64,000 nt of DNA from the NCBI GenBank assembly GCA_015178975.1, contig WHVD01000036.1, forward strand, positions 496,001 to 560,000, in the 5' to 3' direction. The position numbers and the translations under genes are program-made. Within the stretch, counting starts at the first letter, position 1; every line of letters begins with the position of its first letter. Below are positions 10,115 to 20,566 of this stretch, in pieces. This stretch comes from Hysterangium stoloniferum (Eukaryota; Basidiomycota; Agaricomycetes; Hysterangiales; Hysterangiaceae). Below the pieces are notes generated by a model. That model was not told the origin of the DNA and did not search any database. It saw nothing but the letters and a program-made list of their open reading frames with translations.

Positions 10115-10496
10115 CCACACTCCACAGACCCCATGTTACATTTGGACTCATTTTCATTATTCCCTGTCACCCTATGTCTCTCTTTGCTTTTAAAGGTTCT
10201 GACATGTTTTTCAAGTCCTAGCGGATTTCCTGTGGACTTTGATTTTTATCCTTTTTTTACATTTTACTTTTATTTCCAAAAATTATTAAATTTTATTATT
10301 TTTCAATCTACATTGATGGGGCTGTGTTTTTTCCCCACCTCAGCCATCTCCTGAGAGAGCTCTGCTCTCTCTGCAGGCACCCCGTCCTCATGCAACCTGG
10401 CATCCTCGAACTTCCAATCTGTGGCTCTTCATACCCATAGCCTCCATACTCTGTGAGGAATTTCCAAAACTCATCACAGAGCTCACAGAGCTCATT
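10115..10496. other. 3' untranslated end of the gypsy copy, no LTR found
   Basis: T-rich non-coding sequence follows the chromodomain. A polypurine-like 'GATGGGGCTG' is at 10315, but no A-LTR start follows. Several short inverted repeats occur (GAGAGAGCTCTGCTCTCTC near 10355; 'CACAGAGCTC' twice near 10480). The 3' LTR of this copy is missing or replaced. Confidence 0.4.
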
Positions 10497-10940
10497 CCGC
10501 ACGGATTACTGTTGACTTCATCACCTCTAGTTTGCTTGCAGGCTTGCTCATACATATGCCGGAGTGGATAATAATGGCTCGTATCTAGCCACCATGGTCA
10601 GTGAGTTGAGCTATCTTTACACTCGATGATTCATAGTCAAGAGAAAAAAGCAGGAAAGTATGTCGACAAAATTGCTGACTGTAGTCTGACTATTCCAATA
10701 TTTCGGAATTACTTGACCTTGAGTCACAGTATGTCACACAAAATATTGTTGACCCAAATTTATTTACCCACCGTACACATATAACAATTTGGGGGTGAGA
10801 AGGTGTTTATTTTTGGCAATTGTTTTTGTGTTACGTTCCCCTCAAGAGACCTCCTAGTTGAAAGCACACTTGAATAATGAAGCTACTCAACAAGACATCG
10901 AGTCGCCGATGATGATGGTAGAAATTGTTGAAAGCAGAGC
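10497..10940 (-). repeat. Right arm of the long inverted repeat, inner part
   Basis: Reverse complement of about 690-1146, the upstream region of the OYE gene, with scattered substitutions. It carries no OYE coding sequence: at 10497 the match stops and retroelement-side sequence begins. The arm continues at 12165 after an interruption. Confidence 0.85.
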
Positions 10941-12164
10941 AGACTGACAGCCGACCTTTCTGAGGTGAAGAATGACATGATTCTTTACTGGCTTGGAATT
11001 TTTCAGAACCATGTTGGACACGTTGGATACATGTATTATAACTATGTTGCGTAAAGCACCACGGCCAGATTTCTCTCTTTTTTCTCTAAATTTTGCAGAC
11101 AATCTACCCATAATTACACTCGTATAAAAACACTGATGAAATTGACAATAATGATATGAAATCATATAATAGCACACATCTACGCCTAACACTCACAACT
11201 GCGCTTGAACTTTCTGTTAAGTAGTAGACAAGATTTCGAAAGGATTGAGTCTGTTTGCGAAGCTCAGTGAGTGAGTAAGTAAACTTCACTGAGGTATATG
11301 GCGAAATATTGCGACTTTTTATCATCTAATTTCTAATTATTTTAGGAGAGTTATTAGGAGAGTAAATAGGGGAAATTTAGATACTCGAAGTTTCTAGTCC
11401 ATTGCATCAATAAGGAGAAATTCGTTACCCCCCCCCCTTAATGGCACCTCAATATATGCGCATATATGCGCATATACTCGTCATCGGATCCATATTTCGG
11501 TTACATTTTACGCGAAGACTTGATTACTAACACTTTCTCTGTCTGCCACTGCACCAGTACTAATCGCCAACGCCTCCACAAGTTCAATATAGCGCCTGCC
11601 TTATGCAATGCCAACAGTCTCTGAGTGGTTATTCGTCTACGAGGGGTGAAACACCCCATGGTATCATTCCAAACATTTTTCATCCAGCATCCTGACATTG
11701 GTCCCCCTGATTGTGGCATCTGTGTTGGTAGTGTCTCAGTACTTGATCACATAGCTTTTGTATTACCTTGCATTTTGGTCTGACCATGTCATAATCAGGT
11801 GTTTCATTCCACATTAAACTTCCATCTTCCCATGTTTGCTTTTCCCATGTCATATTGAGCACTTCTGCACAACCTCCATTTATTCTCTACACATACCTCA
11901 CTTCCCTTCCACCTCATCTGTCTGTCATTGAATCCTTGAGTATATATCATTGTCTTGTATTCTACTAATCTTCACGTTCAAATATTAATTTAGAACATTC
12001 CTGTTAGAAACCATGTCAGACAGGTCATTATGTGTGTTTTCAACCTATACTGTTCTCTGGTATCCTAACATTGGTGCTCCCAATAGCAGCATCTCCAATG
12101 ATGGTGTCCTGTGTGAAGATCTATTCTTGGAAACTCCTCAGAGTATTTTCTAGGTATGTATATT
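10941..12164. other. 1.2 kb segment interrupting the right repeat arm
   Basis: Absent from the left arm, where the two flanks are only about 15 nt apart. No recognised protein. It holds a C-run (11428-11437), a 24-bp palindrome (11453-11476) and a block at 11848-11960 that recurs at 41196-41330. Clear target duplications were not found, so it is either an insertion of unknown type here or a deletion in the left arm. Confidence 0.4.
11848..11960 (+). repeat. Dispersed repeat, first copy
   Basis: 'GTCATATTGAG', 'TTTATTCTC', 'CATACC', 'CTTCC' and 'CATTGAAT' occur in the same order and spacing at 41196-41330 on the same strand. Both copies are non-coding. Source unknown; it may be the end of an unrecognised transposon. 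Confidence 0.5.
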
Positions 12165-12245
12165 ATCAGTTTCTGAATTATGTATATTCTGGACTAGTAT
12201 TAGGATCTGGAATCCACCAGGACCTGACCCTCATCCTCAAGTACC
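12165..12245 (-). repeat. Right arm of the inverted repeat, outer part
   Basis: Reverse complement of 617-690: 'GGACTAGTATTAGGATCTGG' at 12191-12210 matches the left arm. It ends exactly at GTACC (12241-12245), where a C-family LTR begins, so the LTR inserted into this arm. Confidence 0.8.
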
Positions 12246-12845
12246 TGTTAAGTTCTGGAAACACAAGGGATAAGTTCTGAGGAAGCCCAGTCCCATGGAG
12301 GTTTCTGGTAATTGATTTAGAACACACTTTCTTCCAGGAAATGTCCCATGGAGTCCCCAGGTAATAAGTCCGGGGGAGGTTCCAGGGATATTAGTACAAG
12401 GAGTGTGGTACCAGAATAATTATGTACCAGAAGGATGTACTGAGAGAATGGACTTGGCTTCAGCTTATGTGCTGTGCCCTTGTACACTCATTTGGGTGTC
12501 CATATTTCAAGCTGACAGAATGCATATAGGAAGATGTAGATTCCAGAGTTCCCATGGGAGTTCCGGGAATTGAGCATGCAGACAGATGAGAGGAGCAGAG
12601 ACTGGGTCAGGGGTGTAACTAGTTCAAGAGTGTAACTTGTTTGAGATTCAAACTGGATTCTAAGCACATGAATATAGGAGACTTATATAGATTGTGAAAT
12701 GTAATAATACCAAATCTGGTATTAATGAGGGGCAAAACTATTAAACATAAAATGAAACAAGTAAATACCAAACTAGGTATTAGGGATGGAACAGAATGGG
12801 AGTGGGGTCTGAAATATGACAGGTCATTAGACCATAATGGGAATG
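12246..12845 (-). repeat. C-family LTR, partial
   Basis: Starts TGTTAAGTTCTGG and follows the reverse complement of the C-LTR end at 16745 downward, including the shared 'ACTTGGCTTCAGCTTATG' block at 12454 and a TATA-type 'ACTTATATAGATTG'. It breaks off at 'AATGGGAATGGG' (about 12845), so the sense-5' half is missing and no second target duplication can be seen. Confidence 0.75.
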
Positions 12846-14280
12846 GGTCCATCGAGGCCATGGATGGCAACAATGCTGTAAGTGAAAAGAATCTGTCAGG
12901 AGGCTGCACCAATTGACTCACTCTACCATAGGGGCATCTCCTCCAGGAACGAGCACTTTTATCCCAAAGTCAGATGTTCCATAAAGGGGAATTAATGGCA
13001 CAGAAAAGACAGTAGACATGCTTATTATAGTGAAAGTGTTGATCAATGGTTGATAATCGGTCATGATGGTATTTATTGCAAGCACTAGAAGCTGCTAGAA
13101 GCTACTGGTAGCTACTGGAAGCTTAATCAGCTGGTTCCTGGATATTAGTAGAGTCACCATAGCTACACATTTGACAGAGCTCAGACAAATGTGAATATCA
13201 CTCTTTGTTAATTCTCGAGGTCTGCACCGAAAACTTAACATAGTGTATGTTATATACATGTTGGGGGCTCGGAGGGGCTAGAGCACTCACTTGGTACAGC
13301 AATCACATCACAAAGCATTAGTATATACTCCTCTCCAGGGGAGTCATCAGTGGGGTGAGACGCAGCCACAGGCTGATTGACTTGTGCGTTCTTTCATCCA
13401 AAGTAGGAGGTTACATCTAAGGGAAGCAGAAGGCAGCAAGACAACAGATATATCTTTTGGTGGTGAAAGTGTTGATGGTAACCTATTATAGTCGGCAGTG
13501 TATATCACACAAATGTCACAAGGTCTCTGAGGTGGAGTCCAAGCAGTCCAGCTTTGTCTATGTGTCCTGATCAGAGCAAAGAGCTATATGGTTGGGTAGG
13601 GGGAGAGCTTAGCTCTCTGTGTATGCGTGGGAAGACTCCCCTCTCGGGAGGGTGGGTCCTCTCTTGTAGTACAACTCTCACTCTCACTTATCAATAGATT
13701 AAACATCCAACAAATAATAGACTTGATTAATTGATTAACCCAAATTGTTAGATATTTTAGGAGTCTTAATGTACTATATCAGGGCAAAGCACATTTTTAT
13801 ATAATGTTCCCGACATGACCTTTATATACCTAAATACCTAATTCAATTTCAGAATCAGACATCTGAGACAACACCAGAGTCTCACAGCTTCTATGGTTTT
13901 CAGACTCCAACACAAATCTTCAGTATAGGGGAAGGGTGGGTGGGTGAAATAAAAAGAAAGAATTAAGGAATGATAATCTGTGAAAGGATGCAAAATTCTA
14001 GATACTGTACTGACAGAGATGTCATAGGAAACAAAAGGTGTGCAACTCCTTCATATGCTTGGCTGGATGTTGAGTACCGAACTACTCCCAGCATGCAGGG
14101 ATTGTGTGGCACTCGATACTATCCAGCTTCATCTATGTGTCCTGATCAGAGCAAAGAGCTGTATTGTTAGGTAGGGGAGAGCTTAGCTCTCCACATATGC
14201 ATGAGAAGACTCACTGCTCACCCACAAAAGAACAACTGCCTACCAAATGCAGTGAGGCTACACTGCCTACCCAACCTAGG
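12846..14280. other. Unrecognised non-coding region next to the DIRS-like relic
   Basis: No convincing protein. A segment of about 90 bp is repeated directly at 13548-13650 and 14122-14215 ('CTATGTGTCCTGATCAGAGC' in both). Because it abuts the recombinase end of a DIRS-like element, these repeats may be that element's terminal or internal complementary regions, but I cannot show it. Short tandem variants of 'AGAAGCTACTGG' are at 13086-13127. Confidence 0.35.
13548..14215 (+). repeat. Pair of ~90-bp direct repeats
   Basis: Copies at 13548-13650 and 14122-14215 share 'TATGTGTCCTGATCAGAGCA', then 'GAGAGCTTAGCTCTC' and 'GAAGACTC'. The inner motif GAGAGCTTAGCTCTC is itself a near-perfect palindrome. 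They lie 3' of the recombinase fragment (on its strand), the place where DIRS elements keep their internal complementary region. Confidence 0.5.
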
Positions 14281-14955
14281 CAGTTACATTCCTGGTTGAA
14301 AGGTTCTCCAAAAGCTGTGATTCTATCTGTTTGAATACCCTGATATACATTTCATATGCTAATGACTTCCATCTGCCTGCTAATCTCATGATTTCAGGAT
14401 CGACTCCCTGTGCTAGAAAGAAAGATGTGCCACCAATACTAAATGAATGTCTGAAGGCTGTTCCCCATCCCCCTGCATTAAGAATTTATTCATTTGAGTG
14501 CCACTTTTTTGACTATTGGTTTTATCTTGCCTCTGTCATCTAGCCAGCAAAACAGTGATCATCAGATCCTGCTGGTATGACTTTTGAAAAATTGATCAGT
14601 GCATCTATTGGGCAGGTCCCTTGTTGATCTGTCAAGTATACCGCTTGTGTTACACTGGCTTTGGCCATTTTGGCCAAAGCTAAGTCCAAACATGCATACC
14701 TCTTACCCATCATTGTCTCAACTAATTAGGACATCTTTTCACTTTAAGTGTTTCTTTTTGTCAAACTGTGTTCTGGATGATACTGTGACCTCCCTGAAAC
14801 ACATCAAACCCCAAAAGGCACAAGTAGATATGGCCCATACACATGCATTGAAGGAGCTATTCAAATCCAATGACACCTTCAATGTGAATAGCATCTTCAA
14901 TTCTATTGGTGGACGTGGGAGTCGCTTTCATATATTGCCTTGGAAGTTCTCCAGC
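14281..14955 (-). pseudogene. DIRS-like tyrosine recombinase, catalytic half, inactive
   Basis: On the minus strand from 14955 down: 'AFWGLMCFREVTV' (box I, where relatives have an Arg: MRFGE), 'LDLALAKMAKASVTQAVYL', 'FSKVIPAGSDDH', then 'AFRHSFSIGGTSFFLAQG', 'EIMRLAGRWKSLAYEMYIRV'. The box II pattern H-x-x-R reads H-S-F-S, while the GRW Trp and the MYI Tyr remain. With both catalytic Args replaced (Arg to Cys fits a CpG transition) and in-frame stops in between, the enzyme is dead. It continues from 16745 across an inserted LTR. Confidence 0.8.
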
Positions 14956-16744
14956 TGTTAGGACCAGAAAGCCCACCAGGCTCTGGACCCCATCCTACAT
15001 GCACCTGACTTTATATTGTACCCAAGGTACAGTTACAACCAGAGCACCCACCAGGACATGCATGTCACCCTACATGCACCAGTCGTTGGACTTCATGGGA
15101 CCCACACGTCAACCTGTCTATATCTGACACTGTGTCTCATGTACCAGTTGTCAGACTCTGCCAGACCCACATGTCAACCTGTTTATTCCTGACTCTCTGT
15201 GCCTGTCACCAGACTCTGACTGGACTCCTGGAACCCCTCTACCAGAGCATAGAACTCTGCTCCCATTATGGTCTGTCTCTGCATCTCATGCACCAGTCAT
15301 TGGAAAACCTGCTGGCATCTGGACCCCACCTTATATGCACCTGCACGTGTCAAACCTGTTAAGGTGCATGCAGAGCTTAGTGGAGGGTTTCCAGAGAAAC
15401 ACACAGGTATTCCAGTAGGACTTGGCTTCAGCTTATAGGCTGCACCCTCATGTGATCATATGTCCAATTTCAAACAGGCAGACAGGAAACCCAGGGAGTC
15501 CAGGTGTAGTCAATAGGTCGGTAGGTTGATGGTTGATATGTCAAGAGATTAGTTGGAAAGCCCATGGGGTCCAATGAGGTTGATAGTGAGCATTGTGATA
15601 TGAGAGATGGGAATGGAGCAGGGACCAGTCAGACAGCCCATGGGCTCTGACGAGGTCAATAGTGTTGTGAGATGGGGATGGAGTGGGTATGTGGTAAGTG
15701 ACTGGGGGAGGACTTGGTCTGAAAACTTAGTTGATTTTCTGACCAGATTGTATATACTACATTAGCTAGTTTATATAGACTGTAGAATGTATGAAATACC
15801 AGATCTGGTAATAATGAGTTCCAAACCCATAATTATGAAATGAGATAAGTAAACACCAAATTACATAGGTGTTAGGAATGGAATGGAATAGAGGTGGAGT
15901 CCGAAACATGATAGGTCATTAGACCATAATGGGAATGGGGCTCAGTTAGAGAGCTGTCGGGTTATCTGTGCAGAGCCCAGTGACTGGTGTGTATGGAACA
16001 AGGTCAGACATAGACAGGCTTTGACTGATGAGTGATGCGTGAGACACAGAGGGTCGGGCATAGATGGGCTTGACATCCAGGTCCTGGTGGGTTTCCCGGT
16101 TTAGCTATAACTTGGTATAGTGAGTCGAGTGCATGTAGGATGGGGTCTGGAGCCCTCCTGGAACCCCTCTAACAGAGCCCTGCTCCCATTATGGTCAAAT
16201 GACCTGTCATGTTTTGCACCCCACTCCCATTCCATTCCATCCCTAACACCTAGTTTGGTGTTTACCTGTTTTGTTTCATGATTACCTGTTTTGCACCTCA
16301 TTATTACCATATTTGGTATTTCATATATTTCAAAGCCTATATAGTCTCCCATACTCATGTAGTTACAATCCAGTTTCAATCTCAAACTAGTTACACCCTG
16401 AATACATCCTGCTCCAGTCTCTACTCCTCTTGTCTGTCTGCATGTTAGATTCCTGGAACTCCCATGGGAGCTCCAGAATCTACATCTTCCTTGTAGGCAG
16501 TCCATCAGCTTGAAATATGGACATCTGAGTGATTGTATGAGGGTGCAGCACATAAGCTGAAGCCAAGTCCATCCCAGTACCTCTGGTAATTATTCTGATA
16601 CTCCTTGTACTAATCCCCAGAAACTCCCCAGACTGTTACCCAGGGACTTCACAGGACAATCCCAGAAAGCATTTGGAATAATTACCGGAAACTCCAAGGA
16701 CCTTGAGAGATCCTCTTCAGAACGTATCAGTTCAGAACTTAACA
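14956..16744 (+). repeat. C-family solo LTR with perfect target duplication, itself interrupted
   Basis: TGTTAGGACC...AACTTAACA, flanked by CCAGC at 14951-14955 and 16745-16749, inside the DIRS-like recombinase. Sense is plus: a TATA-type 'GCCTATATAGTCTCC' lies near 16332 and the shared stem block (minus-strand 'ACTTGGCTTCAGC') near 16545-16570. About 0.75 kb in the middle (15357 to about 16110) is an A-type LTR; sequence after that junction looks partly inverted, so an extra rearrangement is likely. Confidence 0.85.
15357..16110 (-). repeat. A-type LTR nested in the C-family LTR
   Basis: Starts TGTTAAGGTGC and follows A-LTRs (compare 7756 and 24773): 'TTTCCAGAGAAAC', 'CCAGTAGGACTTGGCTTCAG', 'AATTTCAAACAGGC', 'GACAGGAAACCCAGG' and the TATA region 'AGTTTATATAGACTG'. 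The sense-5' end is degraded ('GGTTTAGCTATAAC' instead of '...GTTGTAACA') and no target duplication is visible. Confidence 0.7.
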
Positions 16745-17660
16745 CCAGCCCTCTTAGTGACCATTCAATTCTCATCCATTCATCGTCTGACAGGTGGTGG
16801 CCAACCTTGAGTTATGTATATGCCATGCTCTAACCACCACTAGGTATTCCCGAGTAACACCAACTGACACAGTCTCAAATGCAATCCCAGCAGTCAGTTC
16901 CTCACTGAGCAATGATGAGTCTACTGCCACCCAAAGTGAGAATGAATGTGAAATTGGGAAGGATGCCAGTAGTCTGTCAGCTTCTGCTATAGAGAAGATA
17001 TTGCAAAATACATGGAACTTGTGAAGACCTGATCCATAGCTATTTGTGTCCCACAGTAATGCTTCAGAGGCTATGGATGCTAGTAACTGCAGGACTGGGT
17101 GCTGCACTGTGGATGGTGGTGGTGTGTTGATCCCTTCCCACATGAACAGCCTCTCCTTAGCTCTACATGGAGGCCTCAGTACTGACAGAATGAGTTGTAA
17201 CTGTCCAGATGGTAATGTCTGTACTTTTGAGGCAAAGGGTGTTGATGCCCTTGCAGGTGCTATAGTGATTGGATCTGATGTAACAAGTGCCTGGGAATAT
17301 CTACTGTGGCCTGTGTTTGGACTCTCAGGAAGCCCTTGAGGAAATTGGTGATGTGGCCTTGGGAGAGGGCATCTGCAATGTTTTCCCTCAATGGTACGAA
17401 TTCGGCTCTTAGCTGTACCCAAATTTGTGGCTAACAGTTTGTAAATTTCCTTTAGAATCTTGTTTGTCTCTTTGTTGTGTGACTGGCCTTTGTTCAACAC
17501 AGCAACTACACCACTGTTGTCTGAATGCACTGAGAAAACTGAATTGGATGGGTTGTGCTGATGCATCACCCCAGACTGTAATCCCATTCTTAGCCCCAAC
17601 TCCATTCCATGGCTACTACTTCTGCCCATCCAATGTCACATTGGTGATGTGGGCCCACTT
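16745..17660 (-). pseudogene. DIRS-like element: RNase H end and recombinase N-terminal half
   Basis: An open frame of about 285 codons on the minus strand. Its start carries RNase H text ('MELGLRMGLQSGV', 'FSVHSDNSGVVAVLNKGQS'); its second half is the core-binding part of a tyrosine recombinase typical of agaricomycete DIRS-like elements ('GSGLHKFHVFCNIFSIAEAD', 'VGVTREYLVVVRAWH'). The order RNase H then recombinase argues for DIRS and against Crypton. It joins the catalytic half at 14281-14955 once the C-LTR is taken out. Confidence 0.8.
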
Positions 17661-17941
17661 CCACATCACCCACTGGGTGCCGACTACCATGCCCAATCCA
17701 AAGGATGTACTGTGTCCCCCCACCATCCTATGTTGATGGGATCTGCTGACACAATGGGCAGCTCATTTGGTAAGTGCTGCAATATGAAGCAACCTATGAC
17801 ATACATATCTGCCTGCAATGCTGGGCTTGGGGGGGAATGATGCTCTTTGTGATGTCAAACCACATGCAAATATGGTTATAGAGTGTAGGAGTGGTTTTAT
17901 CCATGGGAAGATGGATGCCATGTATTAGTGGATAAATAACT
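17661..17941 (-). other. Probable upstream (RT-side) remains of the DIRS-like element
   Basis: Disrupted text on the minus strand upstream of the RNase H part, including 'TQWVMWKWAHITNV' and 'GITVWGDASAQPIQF', which fit the RT/RNase H junction (a W-GDAS pattern). It is too broken to define ends. Near 17940 it gives way to gypsy RT sequence. Confidence 0.4.
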
Positions 17942-18394
17942 TTTAAAGTTTTGGGTTATCCTCCAAAATAGCATTTTTTACCATTAGCAAAAAGGCCATT
18001 TTTTCGGAGTCTGGGGATCTTTGGAAAATACCAAAATGTCATCCAGGTAGACTATAACACATATGTCAAGCAAGTCAGAAAATATATCATTAACAAAATG
18101 TTGAAAAGCAGAAGGGGCATTGGTAAGGCCAAAAGGTATAACCAACCATTCAAAGGATGCATAGAGGGTCCAGAAAGCAGTCTTCCATTTGTTGCCTTTG
18201 ACAATTTGGACCAAATGATAGGTGTGTTTAAGATGTATTTTGGTATAAATCTGAGCTTTCTGTGGGGCATCAAGTAAATTGGTAATGAGCGGAAGTGGAT
18301 ACTTATCTTTCCATGTTATGGAATTTAAACCTTGGAAATTGACACAGAGTCAAAGGGAACCATCCTGTTTCTTGATGAAAAGGATGGGCACTCC
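17942..18394 (-). pseudogene. Gypsy element 'H': reverse transcriptase core fragment
   Basis: Minus-strand text '[18 protein letters not shown]', '[14 protein letters not shown]' and '[11 protein letters not shown]' (RT palm with YLDD), preceded by '[15 protein letters not shown]'-like text in another frame. At 18394 it is cut by a B-LTR. It resumes at 23886 with the sequence that should lie about 42 nt further upstream in the gene, so 18395-23885 is an insert in this element. Confidence 0.85.
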
Positions 18395-19141
18395 TGTAAA
18401 GAGCTGAAAACTGACTAATGTGGGTAGGCCGACAGGGACCAATCGGAAGGACTTGGCTTCAGCTTATGTGCTGCACCCTCGCAATTATCTGTCAGGTGTC
18501 CTTAAATTTCGGGCAGGCAAAGACTAGTCCTAACGAATACTTTTCGGCAAAACTACCGATTGGAAATGAAGGATAAGTCAAGTGTCGGGCCAAGGGGTCA
18601 GGGACTGAGAGTGGGCGAGCACATGCGAAGGCGGATAGTGGAGTACTTAGTATGAGACTACTAGAGGTGGAAGAGGGTATTCTGAGTTGATATTCTGATT
18701 GCCTAGTAGTTACAACTACAACTGATTCATAGACAAGTATTCGGCATCTAGAAAATACTAACTAGGAGAAGAGTGGAAAACGGTATTGACAAATAAGCTT
18801 GACTAGGAACGGGAAGGTTATGATTAGTTTGGAGGCCATGCATTAACCGAGAGCGGGATTACGAGAAAAGGAAAAAGCCCGAGAGTTACAAGTATATATA
18901 TATAGACATGTGTGAAACATAGTGTAGAATGGATCATCATAATGAAAAGGGACGTATCAGAGTTTAACCAGATAGTATGAGTATATTTTGACAGGGGTGT
19001 AAAAGGAGTTTGATCACCGCAAAGGCATATATCAGCATTGGGAAACTGACGGCTTCCGATGTGAGGACTTGAGCCATGACTTGAATCATTGATAGGTGGC
19101 GATAACCTCGGGGACCATCAGGTTGTGACACAGTCGTAACA
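18395..19141 (-). repeat. B-family LTR, 3' LTR of a chimeric gypsy element
   Basis: 747 bp; minus sense reads TGTTACGACTGTG...CTCTTTACA. Next to it on the internal side is a polypurine tract (minus 'AATGGGGGGATAC'), as expected for a 3' LTR. A 'TATATATATA' promoter-like run is at 18894-18903. The shared CAGC-N6-GCTG block is at about 18450-18482. The outer flank is ACTCC (18390-18394); the far end of the whole element is flanked by TTCAT, so there is no target duplication. Confidence 0.85.
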
Positions 19142-19262
19142 GTATCCCCCCATTTGGCCGAAATCCCAAGGAGGCCAAAAAGCTAGATTCTATATGTAAA
19201 AACTCATTGGGTATGGTTGGTGTGTCAAAACATCATGCGACTCGGTAAAAATTTACATATAA
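19142..19262 (-). other. B-type 3' untranslated region and polypurine tract
   Basis: Reads on minus as a spacer ending in 'AAATGGGGGGATAC' just before the LTR. Very similar text occurs at 56887-57019 next to the B-LTR there ('GTGGTGTGTCAAAACATCAT' type landmarks), which assigns it to family B although the coding part that follows is family A. Confidence 0.75.
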
Positions 19263-20100
19263 AAATTTGAGGGGTTCTGGTTCCAATGTCTGGTTGACAT
19301 GTTCGGTTTGTCCGTCACCTTCCGGATGATGTCCGGATGTGAAATGTAGTGTCATGTCCAAGGATTTTCTGAGGGATCTAAAGAAGTGAAACACGAACTC
19401 TGATCCTCTATCGGAAGTCATGTGGGACGGAACTCCGTGCTTGGAAAATATGTGGATAATGAAAAGTTCCACTAACTGCACGGACGTAATTGTGTCATAA
19501 GTAGGGATGAATATACCTTGTTTTGAGAATCTGTCAACAATGACTAGAATGGCAGAAAAGCCTTCGGAATCCGGTAGGTGTTCAATGAAATCCATAGAGA
19601 TAGAATTCCACGGATGTTCCGGTACTGGGAGTTGTTTCAAAAGGCCGTATGGCTTGTGTCGCTGAGATTTCAAGCGGGGACAAGTAGTGCAAGATTTACA
19701 ATAGTGCTTAACAAATCCACGGAGTCTGGGCCAAGTATATTCTCTTCTTATTAATGATAGAGTCTTGTTGTACCCAAAGTGTCCTGAGAGTGGATGATCA
19801 TGTTTGTATTGAAGGATCCTGAGGTGGAGGCCGTCGGAGTCTGGTACATAGATTCAATTGTCAAGTCTAATGAAACCATGTTGATCAAGAGACCACCGAG
19901 GTTGATCGGGGTCCACGGGATTGTCAAGGTGAGCTTTAGTAATTGGGTCTAGGGGTATTGCCGATAGAATATCTTGATGTAACTTCTCAATATCCATAAT
20001 GATAATTCCACGGACAATGGGATTGACGAGGAAAGTTGCGCGGACTGATGTGGTAAGCTGTTGATTCGTGAAAATAGGTTTCAGGTTGTGCGGATTTACG
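19263..20100 (-). pseudogene. A-type gypsy integrase, truncated at the chimera junction
   Basis: From 20100 down: 'MDIEKLHQDILSAIPLD', 'GFIRLDN', the HHCC module ('HPLSGHF' ... 'HYCKSCTTCP') and the catalytic core 'HPWNSISMDFIEHLPDS', 'TSDRGSEFVFHFF', 'HHPEGDGQTEHVNQTLE'. Both Asp positions are kept here. After 'NQTLE' the frame runs into B-type 3' UTR text, so the last third of integrase and the chromodomain are lost. A one-base loss at about 20096 separates it from RNase H. Confidence 0.85.
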
Positions 20101-20566
20101 TTGCATAGTCGTTGCTCCCCTCTTTAGGATAGACGTCCCATCGTCTAGTTAAAGCGTCGAGTTTGCCACTGAGACGGCCGGGTCGAAAGCGGATAATCAT
20201 GTTGAAGGCAGATAGATGTTCAGACCAGCGGGCCTGCCGACAGGTCAAAAGTTTTGTGGTAGAAAAGTATTCCAGGTTTTTGTGATCTGTGACAACGTCA
20301 ATAGGAGCTCCTGAACCTTCCAAATAGTGTCGCCACACTTTGAAAGCTGAAAAGATTGCCAGAAGTTCTTTATCATGAAAGTCATAGTTGAGCTCTGCTC
20401 CGGTAAAAGTCCGGGACAGAAAAGCCACGGGGTGAACTTCTCCGTCGGAGTCCTGGATAGACAAAATGGCTCCAAGTGCATAGTCGGAGGCGTCTGTTTC
20501 AACAATGAGTGGGAAGTCCGGTTTCCAATGCGACAGAATAGGAGCTGTGGAAAAAGAATTTTTTAA
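20096..20566 (-). pseudogene. A-type gypsy RNase H domain
   Basis: Minus-strand frame with 'VETDASDYALGAILSIQDSD', 'FLSRTFTGAELNYDFHDKE', '[17 protein letters not shown]' and 'FRPGRLSGKLDALTRRW'. The active-site Asp in 'TDASDYA' and the Glu in 'HDKELLA' are present. It is separated from RT by a short tandem duplication (GGGTA twice, near 20625) that shifts the frame, so the polyprotein is interrupted there. Confidence 0.85.
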
